This document shows, in pieces, positions 25,055 to 33,075 of a stretch of DNA of 64,000 nucleotides. The DNA comes from CBDCYS01 sp965226185 (lineage in GTDB: Bacteria > Acidobacteriota > Terriglobia > Bryobacterales > UBA6623). How positions within the stretch are numbered: the stretch's first letter is position 1; each line of letters opens with the position of its first letter. The stretch spans positions 1,178,001-1,242,000 of the forward strand of contig CBDDCT010000006.1 of NCBI GenBank assembly GCA_965226185.1. The letters run 5' to 3'. The translations under genes and the position numbers were made by a program. The notes under the pieces were generated by a model. That model did no database searches. It worked only from the letters and a program-made list of their open reading frames with translations, and was not told where the DNA came from.

Positions 25055-25424
25055 CGATCACCCTCAAACAATTTTTGCCTTTTTGCCTTTCACTCTCAAA
25101 GACGTGTTAGCGAGAAAAATTAATGGCTCGCAAGACCCTAACAAGACCCTCGCAGGCTGCTGAAGAAGTATTTTGAGTTCCGAGAACCAAACGAAGCATC
25201 AATAACTTAGAAGCCGAATCGGCTTTTGTAAATGTGTTTTCAGTAGGGGGATAATAAGAGATACCTAACAGCAACCTAACAACCGCAGTTATTGATACTC
25301 GCAGAATATAGTGTTGTTTTCGGATACAGCGAATGCCTTGCCGGAGCGGGCGCAGCACGCTGCGCCCCTACACCGTATTTCGCGAGCATCAGTAGGTTGA
25401 CCGCAGGTCGCAGAATGGGAAGAG
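25055..25424. other. AT-richer intergenic segment with a GC hairpin
   Basis: About 370 bases without a convincing gene. It is lower in GC than its surroundings and holds direct repeats (tttttgcc twice at 25072-25086) and at 25348-25367 a hairpin GGGCGCAGC-AC-GCTGCGCCC. It is probably the upstream region of the XRE gene and the outer edge of the integrative element. No attachment site could be identified. Confidence 0.4.
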
Positions 25425-26255
25425 ATGTTACAGTCTGCGAATTTAAGTCCGGGCGTCGGCTCGGTCGCTACCAGCGGCTCGTTGAGAATTACCCCATCGC
25501 GTACGACCACTTACACGATCACGGTGGAGGGCGAAGGCGGAGAAGCATCGGCTGCGGCCAGAGTCACAGTTCGGGAACCGACTCCACCGCCATCCGCCCC
25601 CATCAATCTGAAAGCGACCGCAGTTTCGCAAGTCAGAATAGATCTGTCTTGGACCAATATAGCGACGAATGCACGGTCCGTGCGAGTCGAAGTGCGAGTG
25701 GGTTCTTCTGGGGCTTTCCGCGAGTCCCCCAGCTTCGATCCTAGGACTAACGCTTTGACCGTGGCCCCACTTTCCACGCTGACTACCTATACCTTCCGGG
25801 TACGAGCTGAAGGTGAGGGCGGCTTCTCACCTTACTCGAACTTGGCTTCAGCTACAACACAAGCAAAGTTGACAGTTTTTCTTGTCCATCCAGATCCAGC
25901 AAACATGCGCGATCTTGCCGTTGGCCTATGGGACCAGGATTTCGGAATTGATCGGCAGCGATTTGATGTGTATTGGGACTTCGACTATAGCGAATGCACG
26001 CCATTAAAATTCGCTTGCCGGTCAACTTGTAGCATCTCGGAGGGTGCAGTGCGATTCGCTGACTATATAAATCAACGGAACCAGCAGGGTGACATAGTGA
26101 TCGTGGGGTACAGCATGGGCGGCCTGGTTGCGAGGGACATGCTGCTGACTAATTACTCGGGAGTGGTCACACGAAGAAGTGTGGCAGCGCTTGTCACCAT
26201 CGCAACTCCAAACGGCGGTTACCCGTACATTTCCACTGCTGTCCAAATTAGCTGA
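25425..26255 (+). pseudogene. Truncated FN3-domain/alpha-beta hydrolase (lipase-like) gene
   Basis: A 276-codon frame that is broken at both ends. It begins in the middle of an Ig-like module (SVATSGSLRITPSRTTTYTI), continues with a fibronectin type III domain (APINLKATAVSQVRIDLSW to SPYSNLASATT) and then an alpha/beta hydrolase start with FLVHPDP and the nucleophile elbow DIVIVGYSMGGLVARDM (G-x-S-x-G). After ALVTIATPNGGYPY it runs into the IS4 terminal repeat at 26240, which supplies the stop. No signal peptide remains. Before damage it was probably an exported esterase with binding modules. Confidence 0.6.
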
Positions 26256-27643
26256 GCGGAGCGGGTTCGGCTGCTGAAAACACGCCAGAAAGCCCCGCCA
26301 GGAGGCCGATCTGGGAACCAGGTTGCCGGTTTGGACAAGATAGAAATCATGCTGCTGTCCCAATTAGGCCTCCATTCCCGCCAGTAATAATTGCTGTGGC
26401 GACTCGGGTTCGCTGCCCGGCGGCGGGTGAAACGGTTCGTCCAGCCAGGCGAACAATTCGCGGTGCACAAACAACTGCTGCCGCAACAAAGCGACCAGAT
26501 TGGACAAGCTCCAGCCCCAACGCGCCCGCAGCTTTAAGTACCGCAGCAGCAAGATCGCGATCAGCGCCGTCCAGATCTGGATCTTCAGCGCGTTCGCCGA
26601 GGTGCCCACGAAGGTCTTCACCCGCAAGTTCTGCTTGAGAGCCTTGAAAAACAGCTCCACTTGCCAGCGGTCTTGATAAATGGCGGCAATCGTTGCGGCC
26701 GCCAACCCCAGGTGATTCGTCAAGAACACGAGCGTGCGCTGCTGCTTGGCGTCGAAGTATTCGATGCGGCGGAACACCACCTCGGAGCCGCTGGCGGCCA
26801 GCGAGGGAAAGAAGATCACTTCGTCGCGGCGCACGCCTCCGGGACGGCGCGGCAACGGGCGCTGTTCGAGAACCTCGTAGTTGGCCCCGCGTTTCAATCG
26901 TGTGACAAAGAAAACGCCCCGCTCGCTCAGCTCGGCGAACCAGTCGTAGTCGTTGTAACCGCGGTCGAAGACCACGATCGTGCCGCGGTCGAACGACATT
27001 TTGCGGGCCGGCGCCAGGTCGGGCGTCTTGGCGTCGGTGACCACGCAGAAGCTGGGCAGGTAGCCGTCGTGATCGAGTACCAGATGGAGCTTGACGGCGC
27101 CCTTGGTGCGCTGGAACTGGGCCCAATCAAACAGCGAGGCGCACAGATCGATGACGCTGGCGTCCAGACTCAGCAGCTTGTTTTTGAAACGGAACTTGTG
27201 GCCCGGCGCCGCGCCGCGGCACTTCGCCAGCAGTTGATGAAAGACCGTTTCGTAGATCTGCCAAGGGCGTTGCCGGTTGGCGTAGGCCAGCGTCGAGCGC
27301 GGCGGTGCGGCGGACAAGCCCAGGTGCCGCAGCTTGCCTTCGCTGGCCGCCAGACCGCCGCAAATCTCACGCAACGACTGGGCGCGGCCGAGCTGGCAGA
27401 ACAGCATGGCGACGAACTGTCCCCAGCAAGTGAAGCCGCGGGCGTGGCGCTCCCCGCGATGCTGGCGGACGGCCTGTTCAAACTCCGAATGCGGGAACAG
27501 CTTTAACAATTGAGAGAAAATACTGCATACTTGACTCATGGCGGGGCCTCCTCGGGCGGGTTGGTTCATAGGCCTGAACCCAATCCCAACCTAACAGAGG
27601 TTCCGCCTCCCCGGCTTACGAATTCAAAACGCTAATTTGGACA
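26240..27643 (-). mobile_element. IS4-family element
   Basis: About 1404 bp bounded by TGTCCAAATTAGC at 26240-26252 and its exact complement at 27631-27643. The flanks (ttccactgc and agagtgagc) show no target duplication, and each side cuts a different truncated gene: the lipase-like gene on the left and an IS200 transposase on the right. This suggests a deletion or recombination after insertion. Confidence 0.8.
26364..27539 (-). CDS. IS4-family transposase
   Basis: A 391-residue protein from ATG 27539, which follows GAGGAGG. The N-terminal domain (EFEQAVRQHRGERHARGFTCWGQ as family signature, positions ~20-45) precedes the DDE core: LLSLDASVIDLC (first Asp), VVFDRGYNDYDWF (second Asp) and YQDRWQVELFFKALKQNL, the Y-(2)-R-(3)-E-(6)-K signature of IS4 transposases. 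It is apparently intact. An in-frame start ten codons upstream exists but lacks a ribosome site. It catalyses cut-and-paste movement of the element. Confidence 0.9.
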   Translation of the reverse strand: MSQVCSIFSQLLKLFPHSEFEQAVRQHRGERHARGFTCWGQFVAMLFCQLGRAQSLREICGGLAASEGKLRHLGLSAAPPRSTLAYANRQRPWQIYETVFHQLLAKCRGAAPGHKFRFKNKLLSLDASVIDLCASLFDWAQFQRTKGAVKLHLVLDHDGYLPSFCVVTDAKTPDLAPARKMSFDRGTIVVFDRGYNDYDWFAELSERGVFFVTRLKRGANYEVLEQRPLPRRPGGVRRDEVIFFPSLAASGSEVVFRRIEYFDAKQQRTLVFLTNHLGLAAATIAAIYQDRWQVELFFKALKQNLRVKTFVGTSANALKIQIWTALIAILLLRYLKLRARWGWSLSNLVALLRQQLFVHRELFAWLDEPFHPPPGSEPESPQQLLLAGMEA

Positions 27644-27855
27644 AGAGTGAGCTGAAGGGGAGGTCGTCGCGGCGATTACAAGACGAGTTTGGAGAGTTGC
27701 GGAAGCGGTATTGGGGTCAGCATCTGTGGGCGCGCGGGTATTTTTGTGCGACAGTGGGCGCGGTCGACGAAGAAACGATCAAGAGATATATCGAGAGCCA
27801 GAAATGGGATGAGGATGGGGAGGGATTCAAGATCACAGCGCCCCCCAAGCCTTGA
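27644..27855 (+). pseudogene. IS200/IS605 TnpA transposase, C-terminal fragment
   Basis: About 70 codons matching the end of Y1 (HUH) transposases: SELKGRSSRRLQDEF, LRKRYWGQHLWARGYFCAT, then VDEETIKRYIESQ, where the Tyr in the last helix is the expected catalytic position. The front half with the HUH motif is missing; the fragment begins directly at the IS4 terminal repeat. The right-end hairpins of the element still follow at 27899-27942. Confidence 0.75.
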
Positions 27856-27898
27856 GCCGGCTGTGAGCCGGACAGCTTCAGGCGGCTTGAGCCGCAAC

Positions 27899-27942
27899 AC
27901 GACTTTCAGTCGTAAAGTAACCCACCGCCTTTCAGGCGGTGG
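27899..27942 (+). repeat. IS200/IS605 right-end hairpins
   Basis: Two hairpins with the same TTTCA loop: ACGAC-TTTCA-GTCGT (27899-27913) and CCACCGCC-TTTCA-GGCGGTGG (27922-27942). The second, followed by ATGTTTAG, is the subterminal palindrome recognised by TnpA at the right end of these elements. The left end is lost. Confidence 0.65.
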
Positions 27943-28263
27943 ATGTTTAGCTTAGCAAGCGCCGTGGCGGCCTTTGGCCTATTTCCGAGGGGCAGTTAGT
28001 GTAAGTGTTTGAAACGATGCAGCGTAAGTTTTTACGTTTTTACGTGACCGATGGCGCGGGTTTTGGAAATTGCGTGGTTTTCCAAGAGTTCGGGGACGGA
28101 GCACGGCTTCGGGGGAGCTCAAACAACTTGTTCACTGCGCAGTCGGAGCTGCCCGACATCCTGAGGGTGACCTACAGGAGTCAATATGTTACGGGGATGA
28201 CTCCTTTGAGGTCGTGTTCTCTGATGAAGCGGGATGCCATTTCTTGGCTTTTACATAAAATGG
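27943..28263. other. Non-coding stretch upstream of the HEVLE-protein promoter
   Basis: About 320 bases with no gene I can support. It contains one copy of a 19-base repeat (28088-28106, partner at 29210-29228) followed by weakly conserved sequence, and Tn-end-like AT-rich DNA (acgtttttacg). Confidence 0.35.
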
Positions 28264-28291
28264 TTGACATTTCCCTGTCCTCTGATATAAT
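28264..28291 (+). promoter_or_regulatory. Near-consensus sigma-70-type promoter
   Basis: TTGACA at 28264-28269, a 16-base spacer and TATAAT at 28286-28291. Both hexamers are perfect. The gene at 28333 starts 42 bases after the -10 box and has AAGGAG before its ATG. Confidence 0.75.
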
Positions 28292-28332
28292 ATTTCCATC
28301 GTTTTCGACCTATTTCTCACAAGGAGCCAAAC

Positions 28333-29193
28333 ATGTCTCTGCCAAGCATAGCGGTTGTCAATTTCTCGAACCAATTAACGGACCAGCAGGTGCAGGAGGG
28401 CATTCGCGCCGTCAATCGGCAAGTCGTCGAGGATTTCATTCCGATTTGGGGCGCCGGCCGCATCTGCAAGATTCACGAACCGGTCTTTGACGCGGCCGGC
28501 ATAAACGCACTGGCGAACGACCCCGTCTTCGCCGACAGCATCCTCTACATCGTCGATGAGGGGCTGATTCAAAACGCCTTGGGATTTCACGATCTCAACG
28601 CCCGCGACATCCCCTTCGGTTTTGTTTTCGTGCTCAACCTGCAGGGCTGGACGGTGACGCTCTCGCACGAAGTTCTCGAGCTGATCATCGACCCCACGGT
28701 CAACATTTTCGTGCCGGGCCCCGATCCGCGGGACGCCGACAATATCGTGCTGCACACCTACGAGGTGTGCGACGCCGTCGAGCGGACAACCTATGAAATC
28801 GACCACATCGCCGTGTCGAATTTCCTGACTCCGAGCTACTTTACGATCGGCGACGCCGCGGGCACGCGCAATGATTTTCTGGGCGTGGACGTGCCCTCGT
28901 TCGGCGTCACTCAGGGAAGTCACATCTCTTTCTTCAACCTGGCGACCGGGTCCTTCGATACAGTGAACGGCCAGCAGGCGTTTGCCCCGCGCGCGCTCCA
29001 GCGGAAGCGCTTCATCGAGCACGAAAAAAACGAGCGGCCCGCGGAAGAGAAGCTGTGCGGGATGATCGGTCAGCTCCGTGAGCGGAAATCCGGCGCCCTG
29101 CCGGGCGTGGAAGCGCTCAGCCGCCAAGGCCGATACGAGGCCCGCGCCAAGCGCATGGCACCCCCCAGGGCCGCCGGGGCCGGCGGACAATAA
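28333..29193 (+). CDS. Hypothetical protein with HEVLE motif
   Basis: A 286-residue cytoplasmic-looking protein without signal peptide or membrane helix. The start (SLPSIAVVNFSNQLTDQQVQ) is followed by SILYIVDEGLIQN, then TVTLSHEVLELIIDP with His112, Glu113 and Glu116, then LHTYEVCDAVERTTYEID and VSNFLTPSYFTIGD. H-E-x-x-E with downstream acidic residues (E-V-C-D) might be a metal site like that of a metallopeptidase, but the HExxH consensus is absent, so the function is unknown. The last ~60 residues are basic and Ala/Gly-rich. It has a strong promoter and a good ribosome site and stands alone between direct repeats, which suggests an accessory gene that is well expressed. Confidence 0.6.
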   Translation: MSLPSIAVVNFSNQLTDQQVQEGIRAVNRQVVEDFIPIWGAGRICKIHEPVFDAAGINALANDPVFADSILYIVDEGLIQNALGFHDLNARDIPFGFVFVLNLQGWTVTLSHEVLELIIDPTVNIFVPGPDPRDADNIVLHTYEVCDAVERTTYEIDHIAVSNFLTPSYFTIGDAAGTRNDFLGVDVPSFGVTQGSHISFFNLATGSFDTVNGQQAFAPRALQRKRFIEHEKNERPAEEKLCGMIGQLRERKSGALPGVEALSRQGRYEARAKRMAPPRAAGAGGQ

Positions 29194-29357
29194 GGGAGAG
29201 TTCGGGAGGGTTCGGGGACGGAGCACGGACTCTGCTGGGAGCAGGCCGAGCGATTGTTGCGCGGTAGCCTGGCCTACAATTAGCGTTGCTGTGATTGTTC
29301 CCCCGCCATCGCCCGCGATGGTGACTTTGAGGGCCATCTCGCCGCCCTCCCGGACTT

Positions 29358-29579
29358 CTAGGCTGCGACTTCGACATAGTCGACGGACGAACTCGGTTCC
29401 GGGATTGGCTCACCCAACTCCCGCATCACCTCGAAGTGGGCAGCCAAAGTGTCCTGGAAGTTTCGCCGCGTTTCTTCCCCGGTATCGCCAACCGCCGCGC
29501 AGCCGGGCACGTCCGGGGAATAAGCGGAGTATCCGGTAGCGGTCTTTTCGATGACCAGCGCGTAACGCTTCGGACTCAT
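29358..29579 (-). CDS. hicB: HicB-family antitoxin
   Basis: A 73-residue protein, MSPKRYALVIEKTATGYSAY then SPDVPGCAAVGDTGEETRRN and FQDTLAAHFEVMRELGEPIP. This is the degraded RNase H-like fold of HicB antitoxins (Y-x-A-Y-x-P-D-x-P-G-C). Its ATG overlaps the stop of the hicA frame (ATGA), so the order is toxin then antitoxin, as usual for hicAB. No separate DNA-binding domain is present at the C-terminus. It neutralises the HicA mRNA interferase. Confidence 0.8.
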   Translation of the reverse strand: MSPKRYALVIEKTATGYSAYSPDVPGCAAVGDTGEETRRNFQDTLAAHFEVMRELGEPIPEPSSSVDYVEVAA

Positions 29580-29755
29580 TTCATGCCTGTTTTCTTGAGT
29601 ATAGCGTTCAGCGTACCTGGCGCCAGTTCCTTTCCCATATTGCGCGGTACGGTGATGACGTAGCGCTGCTCGGCGTGCTTGAAGTGCCGATGGCTTCCCT
29701 TGGAGCGAATTTCTATCCAGCCATGCTTTTCGAGCAACCGGAAAACTTCCCGCAC
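29576..29755 (-). CDS. hicA: HicA-family mRNA interferase toxin
   Basis: A short gene of 59 codons from GTG 29755 (or 64 from an in-frame CTG at 29770 giving MTTLQVREVFRLLEKHGW). The body shows the double-stranded RNA-binding-like fold of HicA: LLEKHGWIEIRSKGSHRHF with the catalytic histidine in G-S-H, then YVITVPRNMGKELAPGTLNA and ILKKTGMK. The protein cleaves mRNA when not bound by HicB, whose gene overlaps by four bases. There is no clear ribosome site for either start. Confidence 0.75.
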   Translation of the reverse strand: MREVFRLLEKHGWIEIRSKGSHRHFKHAEQRYVITVPRNMGKELAPGTLNAILKKTGMK

Positions 29756-29788
29756 TTGAAGAGTCGTCAGACACCAACTGTTCTGGAG

Positions 29789-30652
29789 TCAGAAACCGGC
29801 TGGGTCGAGCACGCCCTTCACCCTTGCGACGCCGATGACAAGCAATTCGAGATCTTCCGAGGTGTTATTCACAAACGACTGCTCATCGTTGAGCAGTATG
29901 GGGACCGCGTCGCCGGCTCGAAGGGCGGCTTGCTCGTTGTTTACCTGCACCGAACCCGTACCCTCCATGACGTAGTACACTTCCTCGACATTCACGTGCC
30001 TGCGCTTGCCGGTCGAGGCGCCTGGCGGGATGACCAGATGGTCGATGTAGGCCCAGGCTGTGGAGAAAACCTCCGGCTGTTGGGCGCGGCGGTAGTGGAC
30101 CGTTCCCGTCCCTCCATGGAAGCTCTTAATCGGCCTAAGTAACTTGCGGTCGAAACGGAAATTGACAAAGACAGGTGGGTCATCGAGCTGTGCACCGACG
30201 CGATCGTCGTTCAAGTTGAAGGCGTCGTACTTGCCCTTGACCGTGCCGACCGCGATGTTCATCCACTCGGTGGGTTTGTCGGTGTGGTTGTAGATCGCGT
30301 GAGACTGACCCATCTTACACGGAGCCGCCGCCGGTCCCTTTAGTCGCGACGTGCGGCCGTTGATTGTGAATTCAGCTTCGTTGTTGAAGATGACATACAT
30401 TTCTTCCATCTTGTGGTGAAAATGATGGCCAATGCCACCTTTTGGCGGGAGCACGCCGCGATGCAGAAAGATGAAATTGGTGTTCAGGTCGTAGCGCTCC
30501 AGCAACCCTTGGTAATGCAGCTCCCCCGCACCCTGATGGACAGCCTCAATACGGCGATAGGCGGAAGGGTCGGTGTGAGTGATGCGCTCCGCTAGTGGTT
30601 CTCGTGCCAAGAGGGGAGCAGCAAGAAGGGTGATGATCCAACACAAAAGCAT
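29789..30652 (-). CDS. Secreted double-cupin protein
   Basis: A 287-residue protein from ATG 30652, which follows GGAGG by six bases; the signal peptide is LLCWIITLLAAPLLA. It has two cupin barrels: the first with GGIGHHFHHKMEEMYVIF (metal-binding His and Glu) and the second with GKRRHVNVEEVYYVMEGTG and LRAGDAVPILLNDEQSFVN. Such bicupins bind a metal and may act as dioxygenases, isomerases or storage proteins; no substrate can be named. The open frame continues upstream into the IS1380 element, so its promoter region was altered by the insertion 45 bases away. Confidence 0.7.
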   Translation of the reverse strand: MLLCWIITLLAAPLLAREPLAERITHTDPSAYRRIEAVHQGAGELHYQGLLERYDLNTNFIFLHRGVLPPKGGIGHHFHHKMEEMYVIFNNEAEFTINGRTSRLKGPAAAPCKMGQSHAIYNHTDKPTEWMNIAVGTVKGKYDAFNLNDDRVGAQLDDPPVFVNFRFDRKLLRPIKSFHGGTGTVHYRRAQQPEVFSTAWAYIDHLVIPPGASTGKRRHVNVEEVYYVMEGTGSVQVNNEQAALRAGDAVPILLNDEQSFVNNTSEDLELLVIGVARVKGVLDPAGF

Positions 30653-30701
30653 TGTTGACCTCCGAACTATGACAGGCAGGCACGTGGATTCACTTCTAAC
30701 A

Positions 30702-32502
30702 CCTGAATTATGCACTGCGGGGTGCACCGGAGGAGGGCTGAGCCGCCAGGGGCCATTTGGGGGACCCCCGAAAACATGGGGTAATAAGGTAGGCTGGCAA
30801 AGATTTCAGCTTCGCCAGTCAACCCCAAGGAGGTCACCCAAATGGTTACCAAGCGAAAACAGCATAGCTCCCGAAGGCCCGTCAAACAAGGCCGGGGCGC
30901 GAGGGCCCCGCGGCCCAATAAAATCGGGGCTGCCACGCCTTATCACTTCCGCGGCAAGAATCTGACTCCCTACGGCGGCTTGCTGCCCGTCGCCACCCTG
31001 CTCGAAAAACTCGGCTTCCAGGCGCTGCTGGAAGAAACCATCACGAACAAACGAATCACCCGTGTGATGAGCCTCTACCAGTTTGTGCTGGCCCTCGTGC
31101 TGGGCCTCTATGTCGGCTTTGCGCGGCTGAACCAACTCCGCTTCATCGCCCGCGACCCCATCTTGACCGGCATCTTGCAAGTGACGCGTCTGCCGCCGCA
31201 GTCCACGCTGTGGCGCTTTCTGGCCTCGCTGCACCTCAACGTGGCGAAGCAGATCCTTTCCATTCAGCGCCAGCTGCGGGAACGAGTCTGGGCCGCGGCC
31301 CAGGTGAAATTGGAGACGGTGACGCTGGACACCGACACCACCGTGCACACGCTCTACGGCCGCCAGATGGGCGGGCGCAAGAGTTACAACCCCAAGAACA
31401 AGGGCAAGCGCAGCTACCAGCCGATACTGACTTTCCTGGCCGAGACGCGCGAATACCTGATGGGCGGGTTGCGCAACGGCGACCGGCCCACGGGCCGGCA
31501 GATCGCCGCCCACCTCGAGAGCGCCTTTCGGGCTTTGCCGCACGGCGTGAAGAAAATCCTGGCGCGGGCCGATTCCGGGTTTTATTGCTGGGAGGCGGTG
31601 GAGGCCTATGAAAAGGCGGCTTGTCAGTTCGTCATCGTGGCGCGCAAGACCAGGCGGCTGGTCGAGCAGTTGCAGCAAGCGGCCTGGAAGCCCTCGCCCC
31701 ACAGCGATGCGGATGCGGAATGCGAATTCCTCTACCAGCCGCAGGGCTGGGCGCGGGCCTGTCGTTTCCTGGCGCTGCGTTACGAAAACGAACCCGCGGC
31801 CGGCGCGGCCGAGCAATACCAGCTGTTTGCCACCAGCGCTTACACCTACCGCGTGTTTGTCACCAACCTGGCCGAACCGATCGCGGCGGTGGTGTGGTTT
31901 TACAATCAGCGCGCCGCAGCCGAGAACCTCATCAAGGAGGCCAACAACGACGCCGGGCTGGCGGCCCATCCCTCGCGCCGCTTTGACATGAACCGCAATC
32001 ACTTTCAGCTGGCCATGCTGGCCTACAACCTCAACTGCTGGCTGCTGCTGTTCAACCGCGAAGCCCAAGCCAGCGTGGAGACACTGCGGCACACCACCCT
32101 GGCGACGGCGCGGCTGCGCTTTCTGTTCGTGGCGGCCAAGATCTGGCGGCACGCCGGCAGAACGGGTGTCAGCTACAGCGATCATTATGAGGAAAAGGGC
32201 CTGTTTGAACGGCTGATGCGGCGGCTGCGGGCGATGGGGCCACCGGGATCGAGCTTCGCGCCGGTGGTGGAGGGTGCGCTGAGTTGAGGGGCGCTCCATG
32301 CATAAAATTTCATGCACTCGCCGCAACGTACTGGGAACACGCCGCTTGCCCGCCCGCTTTTGCCCGCCGGGATTGGCAGGCGGCTCAAACAGGGAGGGAA
32401 ACAGAGGAAAAGACGACTTGCTAAATCACTGAGTTGACACGACTGCCGCTACCGCCACAACTCCATCGGCGATGGCTACGCCGAATCGGTGCATAATTCA
32501 GG
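30702..32502 (+). mobile_element. IS1380-family element B, copy 1 (plus orientation)
   Basis: Element of 1801 bp with terminal inverted repeats CCTGAATTATGCAC...GTGCATAATTCAGG and a 5-bp target duplication TAACA (30697-30701 and 32503-32507). The sequence and length match the copy at 59976-61776 wherever compared, and the transposases are identical. It lies just upstream of the cupin gene. Confidence 0.95.
30842..32287 (+). CDS. IS1380-family transposase (copy 1)
   Basis: A 481-residue DDE transposase preceded by AAGGAGGTCACCCAA. The start is basic (MVTKRKQHSSRRP). PYGGLLPVATLLEKLGF and NQLRFIARDPILTGILQV are the family's N-terminal motifs. Catalytic residues are in TVTLDTDTTVHTLYGRQ (Asp), ILARADSGFYCWEAV (Asp) and the glutamate region FYNQRAAAENLIKEANNDAG. 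It is intact and identical in protein sequence to the copy on the minus strand at 60191-61636, so both moved recently. It can probably also mobilise the two short derivatives in this window. Confidence 0.92.
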   Translation: MVTKRKQHSSRRPVKQGRGARAPRPNKIGAATPYHFRGKNLTPYGGLLPVATLLEKLGFQALLEETITNKRITRVMSLYQFVLALVLGLYVGFARLNQLRFIARDPILTGILQVTRLPPQSTLWRFLASLHLNVAKQILSIQRQLRERVWAAAQVKLETVTLDTDTTVHTLYGRQMGGRKSYNPKNKGKRSYQPILTFLAETREYLMGGLRNGDRPTGRQIAAHLESAFRALPHGVKKILARADSGFYCWEAVEAYEKAACQFVIVARKTRRLVEQLQQAAWKPSPHSDADAECEFLYQPQGWARACRFLALRYENEPAAGAAEQYQLFATSAYTYRVFVTNLAEPIAAVVWFYNQRAAAENLIKEANNDAGLAAHPSRRFDMNRNHFQLAMLAYNLNCWLLLFNREAQASVETLRHTTLATARLRFLFVAAKIWRHAGRTGVSYSDHYEEKGLFERLMRRLRAMGPPGSSFAPVVEGALS

Positions 32503-33075
32503 TAACAGCTTTTGCCACAGCCGCCGAATTGAACCAAGCCGCGTCGCCGAGGGAATTGCCGCGAAGCGCCAACAGGCTGTCCGGCGTCGGCTTGAAGGGC
32601 TTGTCATGTGCGGCCCTTGTACTCGATTCCAGGTCAGGGACAGCAACTCGCATAATTTCCTCTCCACCAACTTGTGCTCATCCGTCGCAAAAAACCAAAG
32701 TGGGACATTCGACCCACCTTTGATCTGCTGAGGGACGAGGTTGTTTATTCGGCAGTAGACCGATTTGGTCCGGACGTTCGTCTGCCCCAGCCGACGCGGA
32801 CACAGTTTATCATGCGCTCGCCGAACCTGCTGTCAAGGGCACAGCACCACAGCACCTGGCCGAGCCTCCGGCCTGTTGGCCAGTTACCTCCTGGTACAAG
32901 CAAGGACACATAGATCCACCCTGGCCGACTAGCCGGGATTTAGACTTTGGGGAACGCGCTGCTGAGCAGCGTTGATCCAGAGTCAATCGGGTCGGTTCGG
33001 AAGCAACCGGCCAAACGCCGATTGCTCGCCTGTTTCTTGCACTGCTATGATTGAGTGGTTCGAGGAGGGTCGCAA
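32503..33075. other. Intergenic region, no supported gene
   Basis: About 570 bases between the IS and the cytochrome gene. Short open frames are present on both strands, but none has a ribosome site or recognisable motif. It includes the promoter region of the gene at 33076 and GAGGAGGG just before its GTG. Confidence 0.4.

Larger units (their letters stand above)
28088..29228 (+). repeat. Direct repeats flanking the gene at 28333
   Basis: GTTCGGGGACGGAGCACGG occurs at 28088-28106 and again at 29210-29228, the same strand, on either side of the HEVLE-motif gene. The ~45 bases after each copy are also loosely alike (GGGAGC... and TTGTT...GCGC). Only the two 19-base copies are repeat sequence; the span includes the gene. 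Confidence 0.55.
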
